NCBI RefSeq assembly: GCF_014982725.1
Contig: NZ_JADCJZ010000001.1
Coordinates: forward strand, 496,001-560,000
Direction of reading: 5' to 3'
Length of the DNA stretch: 64,000 nucleotides
Origin: Thermophilibacter gallinarum
Lineage (GTDB): Bacteria; Actinomycetota; Coriobacteriia; Coriobacteriales; Atopobiaceae
Positions 48,158-56,528 of the stretch are shown here, piece after piece (the stretch's first letter is position 1; each line of letters opens with the position of its first letter). Both the position numbers and the translations under genes were made by a program. The notes under the pieces were generated by a model. The model worked only from the letters and a program-made list of their open reading frames with translations, was not told the DNA's origin and searched no databases.

Positions 48158-49252
48158 ATGGCACGCGTCTTCATCAGCCCGAGCAGGTACGTCCAGGGTC
48201 CCGGCGAGCTCGCCCGCCTCGGCGACTACACCAAGGCCTACGGCGCCCACGCGCTCGTGGTCATCTCCGCCGGTGGCCTGCGCCGCTTCGGCGACGTGGT
48301 CTCCAAGAGCCTGGAGGACGCGGGCGTTGCCTGCACCTACGACAACTTCAACGGCGAGTGCTCCCAGGCCGAGATCGACCGCCTCGTCGAGGTGCTGCGC
48401 GGGTGCGGCGCCGACGTCGTCGTGGGCGTGGGCGGCGGCAAGATCTTCGACACCGCCAAGGCCGTGGCCGCGGCCGTGGACGTGCCCGTGGTGATCGTGC
48501 CCACGATCGCCGCCACGGACGCCCCGTGCTCGGCGCTCTCCGTCATCTACACCGATGACGGCCAGTTCAAGGAGTACCAGTTCTTCAAGCAGAACCCGAA
48601 CCTCGTCCTCATGGACACCGACGTCATCGCCAAGAGCCCGGTGCGCCTGACGGTCTCCGGCATGGGCGACGCGCTGGCCACCTACTTCGAGGCCCGCGCC
48701 TGCAAGCGCTCCGACGCCACCACCTGCGCCGGCGGCCACGTGACCGAGGCGGCCATGGCGCTCGCCCAGCTCTGCTACGAGACGCTCATCTCCGACGGCG
48801 TGAAGGCCAAGCTCGCGCTCGAGGCCGGTGCCTGCACCGAGTCCGTCGAGAAGGTCATCGAGGCCAACACGCTGCTCTCCGGCCTGGGCTTCGAGTCCGC
48901 GGGCCTGGCCGGCGCGCACGCCATCCACAACGGCATGACCGCCATGCCCGAGACCCACGCCTACTACCACGGCGAGAAGGTCGCCTTCGGTACGCTGACG
49001 CAGCTCGTCCTGGAGAACGCCGACGAGCTCTACGAGGTGCTCGACTTCTGCGTGGAGGTCGGCCTGCCGGTGACGTTCGCGCAGCTCGGCGTCAAGGACG
49101 CGAGCTACGAGCGCGTGCTCGAGGTGGCCAGGCTCGCCTGCGCGCCCACCGACACCCTCGGCAACATGCCCTTCGAGGTCACGCCCGAGAAGGTCGCGGC
49201 GGCCATGCTCGCCGCCGACGCCTACGGTCGCGCCGCCCTCGGCGAGGAGTAG
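48158..49252 (+). CDS. gldA: Glycerol dehydrogenase
   Basis: 364 aa. NAD binding is VVVGVGGGKIFDTAKAVAAA; metal ligands of GldA are in VSGMGDALATYFEARAC, AGLAGAHAIHNGM and YYHGEKVAFGTL. It oxidises glycerol to dihydroxyacetone or works in reverse in anaerobic redox balance. The start at 48158 has AGAGGAG seven bases upstream. It is probably a single gene, ended by a strong hairpin. Confidence 0.95.
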   Translation: MARVFISPSRYVQGPGELARLGDYTKAYGAHALVVISAGGLRRFGDVVSKSLEDAGVACTYDNFNGECSQAEIDRLVEVLRGCGADVVVGVGGGKIFDTAKAVAAAVDVPVVIVPTIAATDAPCSALSVIYTDDGQFKEYQFFKQNPNLVLMDTDVIAKSPVRLTVSGMGDALATYFEARACKRSDATTCAGGHVTEAAMALAQLCYETLISDGVKAKLALEAGACTESVEKVIEANTLLSGLGFESAGLAGAHAIHNGMTAMPETHAYYHGEKVAFGTLTQLVLENADELYEVLDFCVEVGLPVTFAQLGVKDASYERVLEVARLACAPTDTLGNMPFEVTPEKVAAAMLAADAYGRAALGEE

Positions 49253-49284
49253 CTCCCGGCGCCCGGGATGCGCCGCAAACAAAA

Positions 49285-49318
49285 GCGGGGCCGGCGCCCA
49301 GATGGGAGCCGGCCCCGC
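49285..49318 (+). terminator. Hairpin terminator after gldA
   Basis: Eleven-base-pair stem GCGGGGCCGGC/GCCGGCCCCGC, with an AAACAAAA stretch before it and no T-run after on the plus strand. On the minus strand the preceding A-run becomes T-rich, so it also fits a terminator for the convergent gene at 49342. Confidence 0.7.
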
Positions 49319-49341
49319 AGCATGTGCGTGTGAGCTTGGAC

Positions 49342-49650
49342 CTACGCGTCCTTCTCGCCCTCGAGCGAGGCGTAGAACGTGGCGTGGTCGAAGACGTCCT
49401 TGATGGTCTGGCCGTTGACGAAGGGGAGCGCGAGGAACTCGTCAACCGTGGGGACGAGCTCGGAGCAGTCGACGAAGTGGTTCTTCTCGTTGCGACGGCT
49501 GGTGTCCTGCGCGCGCCAGGACTCGTAGTTGCAATCCGTGAGGTAATAGACGCTGGAGCCGATCTTCATGTAGACGGAGTGGTTGCAGTGCAGGTACTCG
49601 ACCAGACCCTCGTAGTCGATATCGAGAGCCTCGGCTGCCTTCTTTCCCAT
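49342..49650 (-). CDS. Small conserved hypothetical protein
   Basis: 102 aa from the ATG at 49650, which has AAAGGGGATC upstream. MGKKAAEALDIDYEGLVEYL, then HCNHSVYMKIGSSVYYLTDC, NYESWRAQDTSRRNEKNHFV and DCSELVPTVDEFLALPFVNG suggest a compact alpha/beta protein. I know similar short proteins in Coriobacteriia as hypotheticals but no function. The last residues EGEKDA come from the dispersed 12-mer. It is convergent with gldA. Confidence 0.75.
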   Translation of the reverse strand: MGKKAAEALDIDYEGLVEYLHCNHSVYMKIGSSVYYLTDCNYESWRAQDTSRRNEKNHFVDCSELVPTVDEFLALPFVNGQTIKDVFDHATFYASLEGEKDA

Positions 49651-49782
49651 GGCGATCCCCTTTCGTCGGAGGCCAAACGGACGTTAGCAAGACTATAACC
49701 CGCGGCGCCGACGGTTATGCGCACGTTTGCAGATTGTTAGGCGAGCGTCTGCCGAGCGGCCAGCGGGCGGCGCGCCGCGCCC

Positions 49783-50451
49783 TCAGTCGGCGGTGCCGAG
49801 AAGAACGCGCTCCAGCTCGGCGGGCGTGTCCACGAAGGTGGTGGCGCCGGCGGCGAGAAGCTCCTCGTGCGTGCGGAATCCCCAGGAGCAGGTGACGCAG
49901 GGGCAGCCCACGTTGGCGGCGGTCTGGACGTCGACCTCGGAGTCGCCGACGTAGGCCATGCCCGCGCGGTCCGCGCCCATGCGCTCGAGGGCGGCGTTCA
50001 CCATGTCCGGCGCGGGCTTCTTGCGGATGCCGCGCTCCTCGCACTCGCCGAGGACGGCGTCGAAGGCGCCCGGGAACTGGCGCGCGATGAGCTCCTGCAC
50101 GGCGAAGTCGCCCTTGTTGGAGACCACCGCCAGGCGCACGCCGGCCGCGCGCAGGTGGGCCAGCATCTCCGGGATGCCGGGGTAGGGGCCGGTGTGGTCC
50201 TCGCAGTGGGCGGCGTAGTGAGTGCAGAAGTCCTCGTAGACGGCGTCCTGTTCCGCAGCGCTGGTGCCGGCGGGGACGGCGCGCTCGATGAGCTTGCGGA
50301 TGCCGTTGCCCACGAAGCGCCGGACGTCGTCGAGCGTGTGCTTCGGCATCCCGTGCGCCGCGAGCGCGGCGTTGGTGGAGAGATGCAGGTCCTCGATGGT
50401 GTTCAGCAAAGTTCCGTCGAGGTCGAAGACCACGGTTTCGTAGGCAGGCAT
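49783..50451 (-). CDS. HAD-family phosphoglycolate phosphatase-like hydrolase
   Basis: 222 aa. HAD motifs: VVFDLDGTLLNTIEDL (nucleophile Asp), AVVSNKGDF (Ser/Thr), RKKPAPDM (Lys) and AYVGDSEVDVQTAANVGC (acidic pair). The cap domain of Gph type (RRFVGNGIRKLIERAV) is present. Likely substrate is 2-phosphoglycolate or a similar small phosphoester. The start at 50451 follows AAGGAGC. It is the last gene before the repeat-bounded defence locus. Confidence 0.9.
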   Translation of the reverse strand: MPAYETVVFDLDGTLLNTIEDLHLSTNAALAAHGMPKHTLDDVRRFVGNGIRKLIERAVPAGTSAAEQDAVYEDFCTHYAAHCEDHTGPYPGIPEMLAHLRAAGVRLAVVSNKGDFAVQELIARQFPGAFDAVLGECEERGIRKKPAPDMVNAALERMGADRAGMAYVGDSEVDVQTAANVGCPCVTCSWGFRTHEELLAAGATTFVDTPAELERVLLGTAD

Positions 50452-50519
50452 GGGTGCTCCTTCGGTTGGCCGCTGAAGAGGGTAGCACGTGCGCCGCCGC
50501 GAGGTTCTTCTCGCCGCGC

Positions 50520-50671
50520 GGGTTAGAAATACCGGCTCGTCCCCGTTCTTCTCGGCGCTTGGGTTAGAAATACCGGCTCGTCCCCCTTTCCCGCGCGGTT
50601 TCGACGGGGACGACGCGGTATTTCTAACCCGAACGGCCCGGCGGACGGGGACGACGCGGTATTTCTAACCC
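50520..50671. repeat. Four-unit array, GGTTAGAAATACCG units (left flank of the defence locus)
   Basis: Forward units begin at 50520 and 50561, inverted units at 50606 and 50647. Each unit is about 25 bases, from GGGTTAGAAATACCG to the CGTCCCC end or its complement. Bases 50539-50630 match 57249-57340 at 91 of 92 positions. A diverged third copy lies at 63042-63195. Confidence 0.9.
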
Positions 50672-50694
50672 GTGCGCCGAGAGGGGACGCGCGT

Positions 50695-50911
50695 GCTTAC
50701 GAAAACGGGGTTGTTGCAGCTCTCCCGTTCGGCGGCGCTTAAGAAACTGGGATCGTTGTAGGTCACGCGACGGCGAGAAAACCTTCTCGCTGACAAAACG
50801 CCTGTTGGTGTGAAGGCAGCACCAGGCCGGAGACCGCACCAACCTACAACAACCCCCAAACCGTAAGCACAGATTCCGCACCGACCTGCAACTACCCCAG
50901 ATTCTTAAGCG
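50695..50911. repeat. Second four-unit array, GCTTAAGAAACTGGG units
   Basis: Forward units at 50695 (GCTTACGAAAACGGGGTTG) and 50737 (GCTTAAGAAACTGGGATCG) are followed by inverted units at 50841 (ending CCGTAAGC at 50868) and 50883 (ending TTCTTAAGC at 50910). A GCGAGAA-AACC-TTCTCGC hairpin lies in the middle (about 50773). The gap 50452-50935 contains both arrays and no gene. Confidence 0.8.
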
Positions 50912-50935
50912 CGCGCCTACGCCGCCGCACATGCC

Positions 50936-51265
50936 CTACGGCCGCGCGTTCCCTTTGTCGTAGTCGATCTTGAGGTCGCGTGGGGTGAGCTCGCACGGCG
51001 TCTTGCTGTCCAGACCGAAGAAGAGCTCCGTCAGCGGCACGCCCAGCCCGTCAGCGATCTTCACGAGAACGTCCAGCGTGACGTTGCTCTTGCCGCCGAT
51101 GAGCTGGTTCAGATGCGAGCGGTCGACGCCGATCATGGCGGCGAGCTTGGACTGACTCAGGCCCTTGGCGCCAAGAAGCCCGTCGACGTTCTTGCCGACG
51201 CGTGTGCGAACGAGTTTGCAGGCCTCTCCGGTATCCATGCGCTCAAGGCTACCGACCCCTGCCAT
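50936..51265 (-). CDS. XRE-family transcriptional regulator
   Basis: 109 aa from the ATG at 51265; the ATG at 51238 (MDTGEAC) is an alternative, and neither has a strong ribosome site. The helix-turn-helix is KGLSQSKLAAMIGVDRSHLN, QLIGGKSNVTLDVLVKIADG. Divergent from the methyltransferase genes with dyads between, it resembles the controller (C) proteins of restriction-modification systems, which delay nuclease expression until DNA is methylated. The C-terminal tail (TPRDLKIDYDKGNARP) is unassigned. Confidence 0.9.
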   Translation of the reverse strand: MAGVGSLERMDTGEACKLVRTRVGKNVDGLLGAKGLSQSKLAAMIGVDRSHLNQLIGGKSNVTLDVLVKIADGLGVPLTELFFGLDSKTPCELTPRDLKIDYDKGNARP

Positions 51266-51271
51266 CCGCGC

Positions 51272-51335
51272 TGTTGGCTATAGACCACAGCTAGCCAATC
51301 TGATATAGCCTAACTGTTGAACATATCCAACAGTT
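51272..51335. promoter_or_regulatory. Divergent operator/promoter region of the defence locus
   Basis: AT-rich compared with its surroundings. Dyads: GGCTATA at 51276 against TATAGCC ending 51310, and AACTGTTG (51312-51319) against CCAACAGTT (51327-51335). CTGTTGG also occurs at 51271. They lie between the divergent XRE and methyltransferase genes, where a controller protein would bind. Confidence 0.6.
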
Positions 51336-51347
51336 GAGGCGAAGCGC

Positions 51348-52022
51348 ATGGCAGGGCAGGTCAAATCAAGACAGCGTGTGACGGACTTCGGCGAGGTCTT
51401 CACCAACGAGCGCGAGGTCAACGCGATGCTCGACCTCGTGAAGCAGGAGACCGAGCGCATCGAGTCGCGCTTCCTGGAACCTGCCTGCGGAAACGGCAAC
51501 TTCATCGCCGAGGTGCTGCGCCGCAAGCTTGCCGTGGTCCGGTCGCGCTACCGCAGGAGTCCGGGGGAGTACCAGCGCTATGCGTTCCTCGCCGTCTCGA
51601 GCATCTACGGCGTGGAGATCCAGCCGGACAACGCGCAGGAGTGCCGAGAGCGCCTCTACGACATCGTCGAGAAGGACGCGCGCTCGGCGATCAAGGGGGC
51701 CGTCGAGCTCGCGTTCCTCGACGCCGTCCGCTACGCGCTGGAGAAGAACATCCTCTGCGGCGACGCCCTGACCCTCAAGGACGCAAACGGCGAGCCCATC
51801 ACCTTCGCGGAGTGGTCGCTCGTGACGGGCGACCTGGTCAAGCGGCGCGACTTCCTGCTGAGCGAGCTTCTTGAGGGCAACGTCGAGAAGGGCGGGCAGG
51901 CGTCGCTCTTCGGTGAGGCCAACGCCCTGTGGGAGTTCGACGAGGAGACCCAGGCCTACATCCCCGCAGCTATACGCGAGTACCCACCCACGGACTATCG
52001 GGAGGTGAGCCGCGTTGGCTAA
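51348..52022 (+). CDS. SAM-dependent DNA methyltransferase subunit without a catalytic NPPY motif
   Basis: 224 aa. The N-terminus RVTDFGEVFTNEREVNAMLD resembles N6-adenine methylases, and the SAM-binding motif I is FLEPACGNGNFI (residues 42-53). The remainder has a long insert around GYGVEIQ-like text (YGVEIQPDNAQECRERLYDI) but no NPPY or DPPY. The catalytic motif is instead in the next gene. It may be a structural or SAM-binding partner of that protein. The start has GAGGCG upstream; its end overlaps the next start by 8 bases. Confidence 0.82.
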   Translation: MAGQVKSRQRVTDFGEVFTNEREVNAMLDLVKQETERIESRFLEPACGNGNFIAEVLRRKLAVVRSRYRRSPGEYQRYAFLAVSSIYGVEIQPDNAQECRERLYDIVEKDARSAIKGAVELAFLDAVRYALEKNILCGDALTLKDANGEPITFAEWSLVTGDLVKRRDFLLSELLEGNVEKGGQASLFGEANALWEFDEETQAYIPAAIREYPPTDYREVSRVG

Positions 52023-53607
52023 CCTTCTAAGGCGCGCGTACAACCCGGACGTCCTCACGTGTCTGGCCAACCTCTCCAACGACGAGGTCTTTACGCCGCC
52101 GGAGCTGGCGAACCAGGTGCTCGACCTGCTGCCGAAGGAGCTGTGGAGCGACCCGAGCGTCAAGATCCTGGACCCGTTCTGCAAGTCGGGCGTCTTTCTG
52201 CGCGAGGCGGCCAAGCGCTTCATCAAGGGGCTCGAGCCGATCTACCCCGACCTGCAGGAGCGCGTCGACCACATCATGCACGAGCAGCTCTTTGGCATCG
52301 CCATCACGGAGCTGACGTCGCTGCTCTCGAGGCGGAGCCTCTACTGCTCCAAGTTCCCCAACGGCCGCTTCTCCGTCAGCGAGTTCGACGGGGAAGAGGG
52401 CAACATCCGCTACCGCAACATCCAGCACACGTGGTCGGGCGGAAAGTGCGTCTACTGCGGCGCATTGGAGAAGGTGTTTCGCAGGGATCCGTCACTGGAG
52501 TCATATGCATATGAGTTCATTCACGTTAGGAATCCGGAGACGCTATTTGGTATGAAATTTGACGTTATTATTGGCAATCCGCCCTATCAAATGAGTTTTG
52601 GACTTGAAGGTGGGAATAGCGCGAACTCAAAATCGATTTACAATCTGTTCGTTAGCCAAGCGCTCAGCTTGAACCCCCGATATCTCTGCATGATTACCCC
52701 AAGCAGGTGGATGACGAAAACAGCTCAGGGTATTCCGGAGAGTTGGACTGATTCGATGCTGAAAGATCATCACTTTGAAGTAATCCATGATTTTCCAGAT
52801 GCCAGCGCGTGCTTTCCAGGCGTAGAGGTCAAGGGCGGCGTTAGTTACTTTCTATGGAACCGAAGCTACAGTGGAAAATGCCACTACTACTACCATGAGC
52901 CTAATGGTGCAAAAATCAATGAAAGAATTGACTATCTCGACTCCTTAAATGCCGGGATAGTAATCCGTGATCCACGGGCGATTTCCATCATTCAAAAGAT
53001 TGCTGCTGTCGAAGGCGAATACTATATCAATCCTGACAATAACTTTTCCGGCCTGGTTAGCCCAAAGCACTTTTTTGATGATGGAAAGGTGCTGACCTCC
53101 AATTGGAGAGGCTATGCTTCTGAGCCTGATACTGAGCACGCGATTAAGTACGTAATTAGCAAGTCAGTTACAGGTTCTTCTTCTGGATGGATATCAGAAG
53201 AACAGGTGCCGAAGCACCATGAGGTGATTCCTCTTCATAAGGTCTATATCCCAGCTGCAGGTGGTTCGGGAACCGATAGCCAAGTACTTGGCCATCCTGT
53301 TTTCGGTGAAGTCAACAGCGTTTGCTCGCAGACATATCTCGTGATTGGTTACAGACCAGAGAAGGCTCTTTCATCGGAAACCGAGTGCAGAAATGTAATG
53401 AGCTATATCTCAACTCGGCTATTCCGATTTCTTGTTAGTGTGAAAAAGAAGACTCAAAATGGACCGCGAGGGGTTTACCAATTTGTGCCGCTTCAGGATT
53501 TCACGCGCTCTTGGAGTGATGAAGAGCTTTATGAGAAGTACAAGCTAAGCAGTGACGATATAGCTCTGATTGAAGAGACGATTTCTCCGATGGACTTGGA
53601 GGGATGA
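52015..53607 (+). CDS. Eco57I-type DNA adenine methyltransferase with low-GC recognition region
   Basis: 530 aa from a TTG at 52015. Motif I is ILDPFCKSGVF (near residue 52), the catalytic motif is IGNPPYQMSFG (N188-Y191). EVFTPPELANQVLDLLP precedes motif I. A CVYC pair lies between the two motifs. The last 340 residues include a probable target-recognition domain. The first 475 bases are GC-rich; from about 52490 to 53600 the sequence turns AT-rich, then back at the next gene, suggesting replacement of the NPPY and recognition part. It overlaps both neighbours. Confidence 0.9.
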   Translation: MANLLRRAYNPDVLTCLANLSNDEVFTPPELANQVLDLLPKELWSDPSVKILDPFCKSGVFLREAAKRFIKGLEPIYPDLQERVDHIMHEQLFGIAITELTSLLSRRSLYCSKFPNGRFSVSEFDGEEGNIRYRNIQHTWSGGKCVYCGALEKVFRRDPSLESYAYEFIHVRNPETLFGMKFDVIIGNPPYQMSFGLEGGNSANSKSIYNLFVSQALSLNPRYLCMITPSRWMTKTAQGIPESWTDSMLKDHHFEVIHDFPDASACFPGVEVKGGVSYFLWNRSYSGKCHYYYHEPNGAKINERIDYLDSLNAGIVIRDPRAISIIQKIAAVEGEYYINPDNNFSGLVSPKHFFDDGKVLTSNWRGYASEPDTEHAIKYVISKSVTGSSSGWISEEQVPKHHEVIPLHKVYIPAAGGSGTDSQVLGHPVFGEVNSVCSQTYLVIGYRPEKALSSETECRNVMSYISTRLFRFLVSVKKKTQNGPRGVYQFVPLQDFTRSWSDEELYEKYKLSSDDIALIEETISPMDLEG

Positions 53608-56405
53608 TGGCTTCCTCCTTCTTCCCCCAGCGCCCCGACGTCCATCCGCAGGTCTATGCCTATCGCGACCTCTATAGCGAGCATGACGGTCTCCTCAAGG
53701 TCGGTTTCACGCAGCATGACGTCGAGCGGCGCGTGGCGCAGCAGTTCCCGGTGATTCAGCCCGGCGAGGTCAAGCCCTACGAGATCGTCTTCTCCGAGTC
53801 GTCCATGCGCGACGACGGAACCTCCTTCACGGACCATGACGTCCACAAGCGGCTGGTCGCAAACGGCGTGGAGCCCGTGGGCGGCGAGTGGTTCCGCTGC
53901 ACGGTGGAGCAGGTGCGCAACGCCTGGCTCGAGGTGCGCGACCGCAAGGACTACGAGAGCCGTCGCACGGAGAGCTTCTCCATGCGCCCCGAGCAGCGCG
54001 CCGCGGTGGAGAAGACCGAGGCCTACTTCAGGAGCTGCGAGATCCCCGGCTCCCACAACGCGCCCAAGTTCCTCTGGAACGCGAAGATGCGCTTTGGCAA
54101 GACGTTCGCCACCTACGAGCTCGCCAAGGACATGGGCATGAAGCGCGTGCTCGTGCTCACGTTCAAGCCGGCGGTCGAGGCCGCCTGGCAGGAGGACCTC
54201 GAGTGCCACATCGACTTCGACGGCTGGCAGTTCGTCGCGCGCGACGTGCGCACCTACGAGGAGTGCGACCTCTCGCGGCCCATCGTGTGCTTCGGCTCGT
54301 TCCAGGACTACCTCGGCGTGAACCGCGAGACGGGCGGCATCAAGGCCCGCAACCAGTGGGTGCACGACGAGGACTGGGACCTCGTCGTCTTTGACGAATA
54401 CCACTTCGGCGCGTGGCGCGATTCTGCGAAGAAGCTCTTCTCGGAGCAGGACGACGACCGCGTGGACGACGCGGACGACGCCATGGCGGCGAGTGACGGC
54501 AACGCGCTCAACGAGACCTGGCTGCCCATCCAGTCACGCTTCTACCTCTATCTCTCTGGAACACCGTTCCGCGCGCTCAACTCGGGCGAGTTCATCGAAG
54601 ACCAGGTCTTCAACTGGACCTACTCAGACGAGCAGTCCCACAAGGAGAGCTGGGTCGGGGCGGACAACCCCTACGAGACGCTGCCGCGCATGGTCCTCAT
54701 GACCTATCAGATGCCGGACTCCATCACACGCATCGCCCGCCAGGGCGAGTTCGACGAGTTCGACCTCAACGTGTTCTTCTCGGCGGAGGGGCGCGGCGCG
54801 GCGGCGCGCTTCAAGTACGAGGAGTACGTGCAGAAGTGGCTCGACCTCATCCGCGGGTCGTTCAAGGAGACGGCGGTCGACGACCTCAAGAGGGGCGCCG
54901 AGAAGCCCCCGATGCCCTTCTCGGACGTGACCTTGCTCTCCACGCTCACGCACACGCTGTGGTTTCTGCCCAACGTGGCGTCCTGCGAGGCGATGGCCAA
55001 CCTCCTCGCCCAGCGGCAGAACACGTTCTTCCACGACTACCAGGTAATCGTTGCGGCTGGGAACAAGGCGGGCATGGGCGTGGGCGCGGTCTGGCCCGTG
55101 CGGCACGCCATGGGTGACCCGCTCGCCACCAAGACGATCACGCTCTCGTGCGGCAAGCTCACCACGGGCGTGACCATCAAGCCCTGGAGCGGCGTGCTTA
55201 TGCTGCGCAACCTCAAGAGCCCCGAGACCTACTTCCAGACGGCGTTTCGCGTGCAGAGCCCCTGGACCACGGTCACCGAGAAGGGCGAGACGCAGATTCT
55301 CAAGCAGCAGTGCTACGTCTTCGACTTCGCCCTCGACCGTGCGCTGGTCATGGTCTCCGACTACAGCTGCCGGCTCTCGGTCGACGAGACGAGCCCCGAG
55401 CGCAAGGTGGGGGAGTTCATCAAGTTCCTGCCGGTGCTCGCCTATGACGGCTCCACCATGCGCGAGGTCAACGCCGCCGACATCCTCGACACCATCACGG
55501 TCGGGTCCTCCGCGACGCTGCTGGCGCGCCGCTGGGAGAGCGCGCTTCTCGTCAACGTGGACAACGACACGCTGCGCCGCCTGCTCGGCAGCCCGGAGGC
55601 CATGCGCGCCCTCATGAGCATCGAAGGCTTCCGCAGCCTCAACTCCGACATCGAGACCATCATCAACAAGTCCGAGGCCGTGAAGAAGGCCAAGAAGGAG
55701 AAGGAGTCGCTCACCCCCAAGGAGAAGAAGCAGCTCTCCGAGGAGGAGAAGGAGTTCAAGAGCAAGCGCAAGGAGATCCAGGAGAAGCTCATCAAGTTCG
55801 CGACGCGCATCCCCGTGTTCATGTACCTCACGGACTATCGCGAGCAGTGCCTGAAGGACGTCATCACGCAGCTCGAGCCGGGGCTGTTCAAGAAGGTGAC
55901 GGGTCTGGAGGTGCGCGACTTCGAGCTGCTGGTCTCGCTCGGCGTGTTCAACGATGCGGTCATGAACGACGCCGTCTACAAGTTCCGTCGCTACGAGGAC
56001 GCGAGCCTGTCCTACACGGGCATCGAGCGCCACTCCTACGACGCGAGCGTGGGCCTCTTCGACACGGCGCTCTCGCGCGAGGACTACGAGGAGATGAAGC
56101 GGCGCGACTCGCGGGTGGAGCCGGAGGTCGCGGTTCCTCAGCTGGTGGAGCCGACGATCGTCGTCGAGAAGAGCGCGCCCGAGCCCGCGGCGGAGGCTTC
56201 CATTGCGCCGTCCGTTGCGATGCCCGCCCGCCCTTCTCGCCAGCAGCTTGACTCGGTCGAGGTCGGCGACGTCGTGCGTCACAAGGCGTTCGGCGAGGGC
56301 ACGGTGGTGAGCCTCGACGAGGGTCACATCGTCGTCCACCTGGGCGGCAAAGACCGCATGTTCCCGTTCCCTGGAGCGTTCGAGCAGGGGTTCCTGGGGC
56401 TGTAG
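53604..56405 (+). CDS. GIY-YIG-type nuclease / SF2 helicase fusion, restriction subunit
   Basis: 933 aa. The N-terminal about 110 residues (QVYAYRDLYSEHDGLLKVGF, TQHDVERRVAQQF) match the T5orf172/GIY-YIG nuclease variant. The SF2 motor follows: motif I AKMRFGKT (160-167), motif II DEYH (264-267), motif III SGTPF (318), motif VI FQTAFRVQSPW (544). A Lys/Glu coiled coil lies near 685-735 and the C-terminus (VEVGDVVRHKAFGEGTVVSL) is a UvrD-C/DUF3553-like module. It overlaps the methyltransferase stop (ATGA). Probable translocating nuclease of the system. Confidence 0.9.
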   Translation: MMASSFFPQRPDVHPQVYAYRDLYSEHDGLLKVGFTQHDVERRVAQQFPVIQPGEVKPYEIVFSESSMRDDGTSFTDHDVHKRLVANGVEPVGGEWFRCTVEQVRNAWLEVRDRKDYESRRTESFSMRPEQRAAVEKTEAYFRSCEIPGSHNAPKFLWNAKMRFGKTFATYELAKDMGMKRVLVLTFKPAVEAAWQEDLECHIDFDGWQFVARDVRTYEECDLSRPIVCFGSFQDYLGVNRETGGIKARNQWVHDEDWDLVVFDEYHFGAWRDSAKKLFSEQDDDRVDDADDAMAASDGNALNETWLPIQSRFYLYLSGTPFRALNSGEFIEDQVFNWTYSDEQSHKESWVGADNPYETLPRMVLMTYQMPDSITRIARQGEFDEFDLNVFFSAEGRGAAARFKYEEYVQKWLDLIRGSFKETAVDDLKRGAEKPPMPFSDVTLLSTLTHTLWFLPNVASCEAMANLLAQRQNTFFHDYQVIVAAGNKAGMGVGAVWPVRHAMGDPLATKTITLSCGKLTTGVTIKPWSGVLMLRNLKSPETYFQTAFRVQSPWTTVTEKGETQILKQQCYVFDFALDRALVMVSDYSCRLSVDETSPERKVGEFIKFLPVLAYDGSTMREVNAADILDTITVGSSATLLARRWESALLVNVDNDTLRRLLGSPEAMRALMSIEGFRSLNSDIETIINKSEAVKKAKKEKESLTPKEKKQLSEEEKEFKSKRKEIQEKLIKFATRIPVFMYLTDYREQCLKDVITQLEPGLFKKVTGLEVRDFELLVSLGVFNDAVMNDAVYKFRRYEDASLSYTGIERHSYDASVGLFDTALSREDYEEMKRRDSRVEPEVAVPQLVEPTIVVEKSAPEPAAEASIAPSVAMPARPSRQQLDSVEVGDVVRHKAFGEGTVVSLDEGHIVVHLGGKDRMFPFPGAFEQGFLGL

Positions 56406-56444
56406 ACCATCTACGGCGGTCGCGCGTTTGAAGTGCGCCCAGTG

Positions 56445-56453
56445 TGGTATAAG
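56445..56453 (+). promoter_or_regulatory. Extended -10 promoter of the small RNA / DUF3800 unit
   Basis: TGGTATAAG fits TGnTATAAT well (TG 56445-56446, TATAAG 56448-56453). TTGAAG at 56428 is a weak -35. It lies 40 bases after the helicase-gene stop, so the RNA and DUF3800 gene could be expressed separately from the methyltransferase operon. Confidence 0.6.
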
Positions 56454-56458
56454 AGAAG

Positions 56459-56512
56459 TGGGCCCTTCGGGGTCTTCCAAGCGCCGGGGGCGTTTCCCCC
56501 GGCATTTTTTAT
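56459..56512 (+). ncRNA. Small structured RNA upstream of DUF3800 gene
   Basis: About 54 nt. A UUCG-tetraloop hairpin GGCCC-UUCG-GGGUC is followed by a linker and then a strong terminator hairpin GCCGGGGG-CGTTT-CCCCCGGC with ATTTTTT. Published catalogues of candidate bacterial RNAs include several motifs found beside DUF3800 genes; this has the expected position and size. Whether it is a leader/attenuator, an sRNA or an antitoxin-like RNA cannot be told. Confidence 0.6.
56482..56511 (+). terminator. Rho-independent terminator between helicase and DUF3800 genes
   Basis: Eight-base-pair GC stem GCCGGGGG/CCCCCGGC, loop CGTTT, then a six-T run. It is the best terminator in the window. Read-through or regulated escape would be needed for the helicase transcript to reach the DUF3800 gene. 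Confidence 0.85.
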
Positions 56513-56528
56513 ATCGAGAGGGGCCGAG

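Noticed and set aside
50520-50911. CRISPR array
   Set aside because: Units are only four, occur in both orientations, have no equal-length unique spacers and no cas genes nearby.
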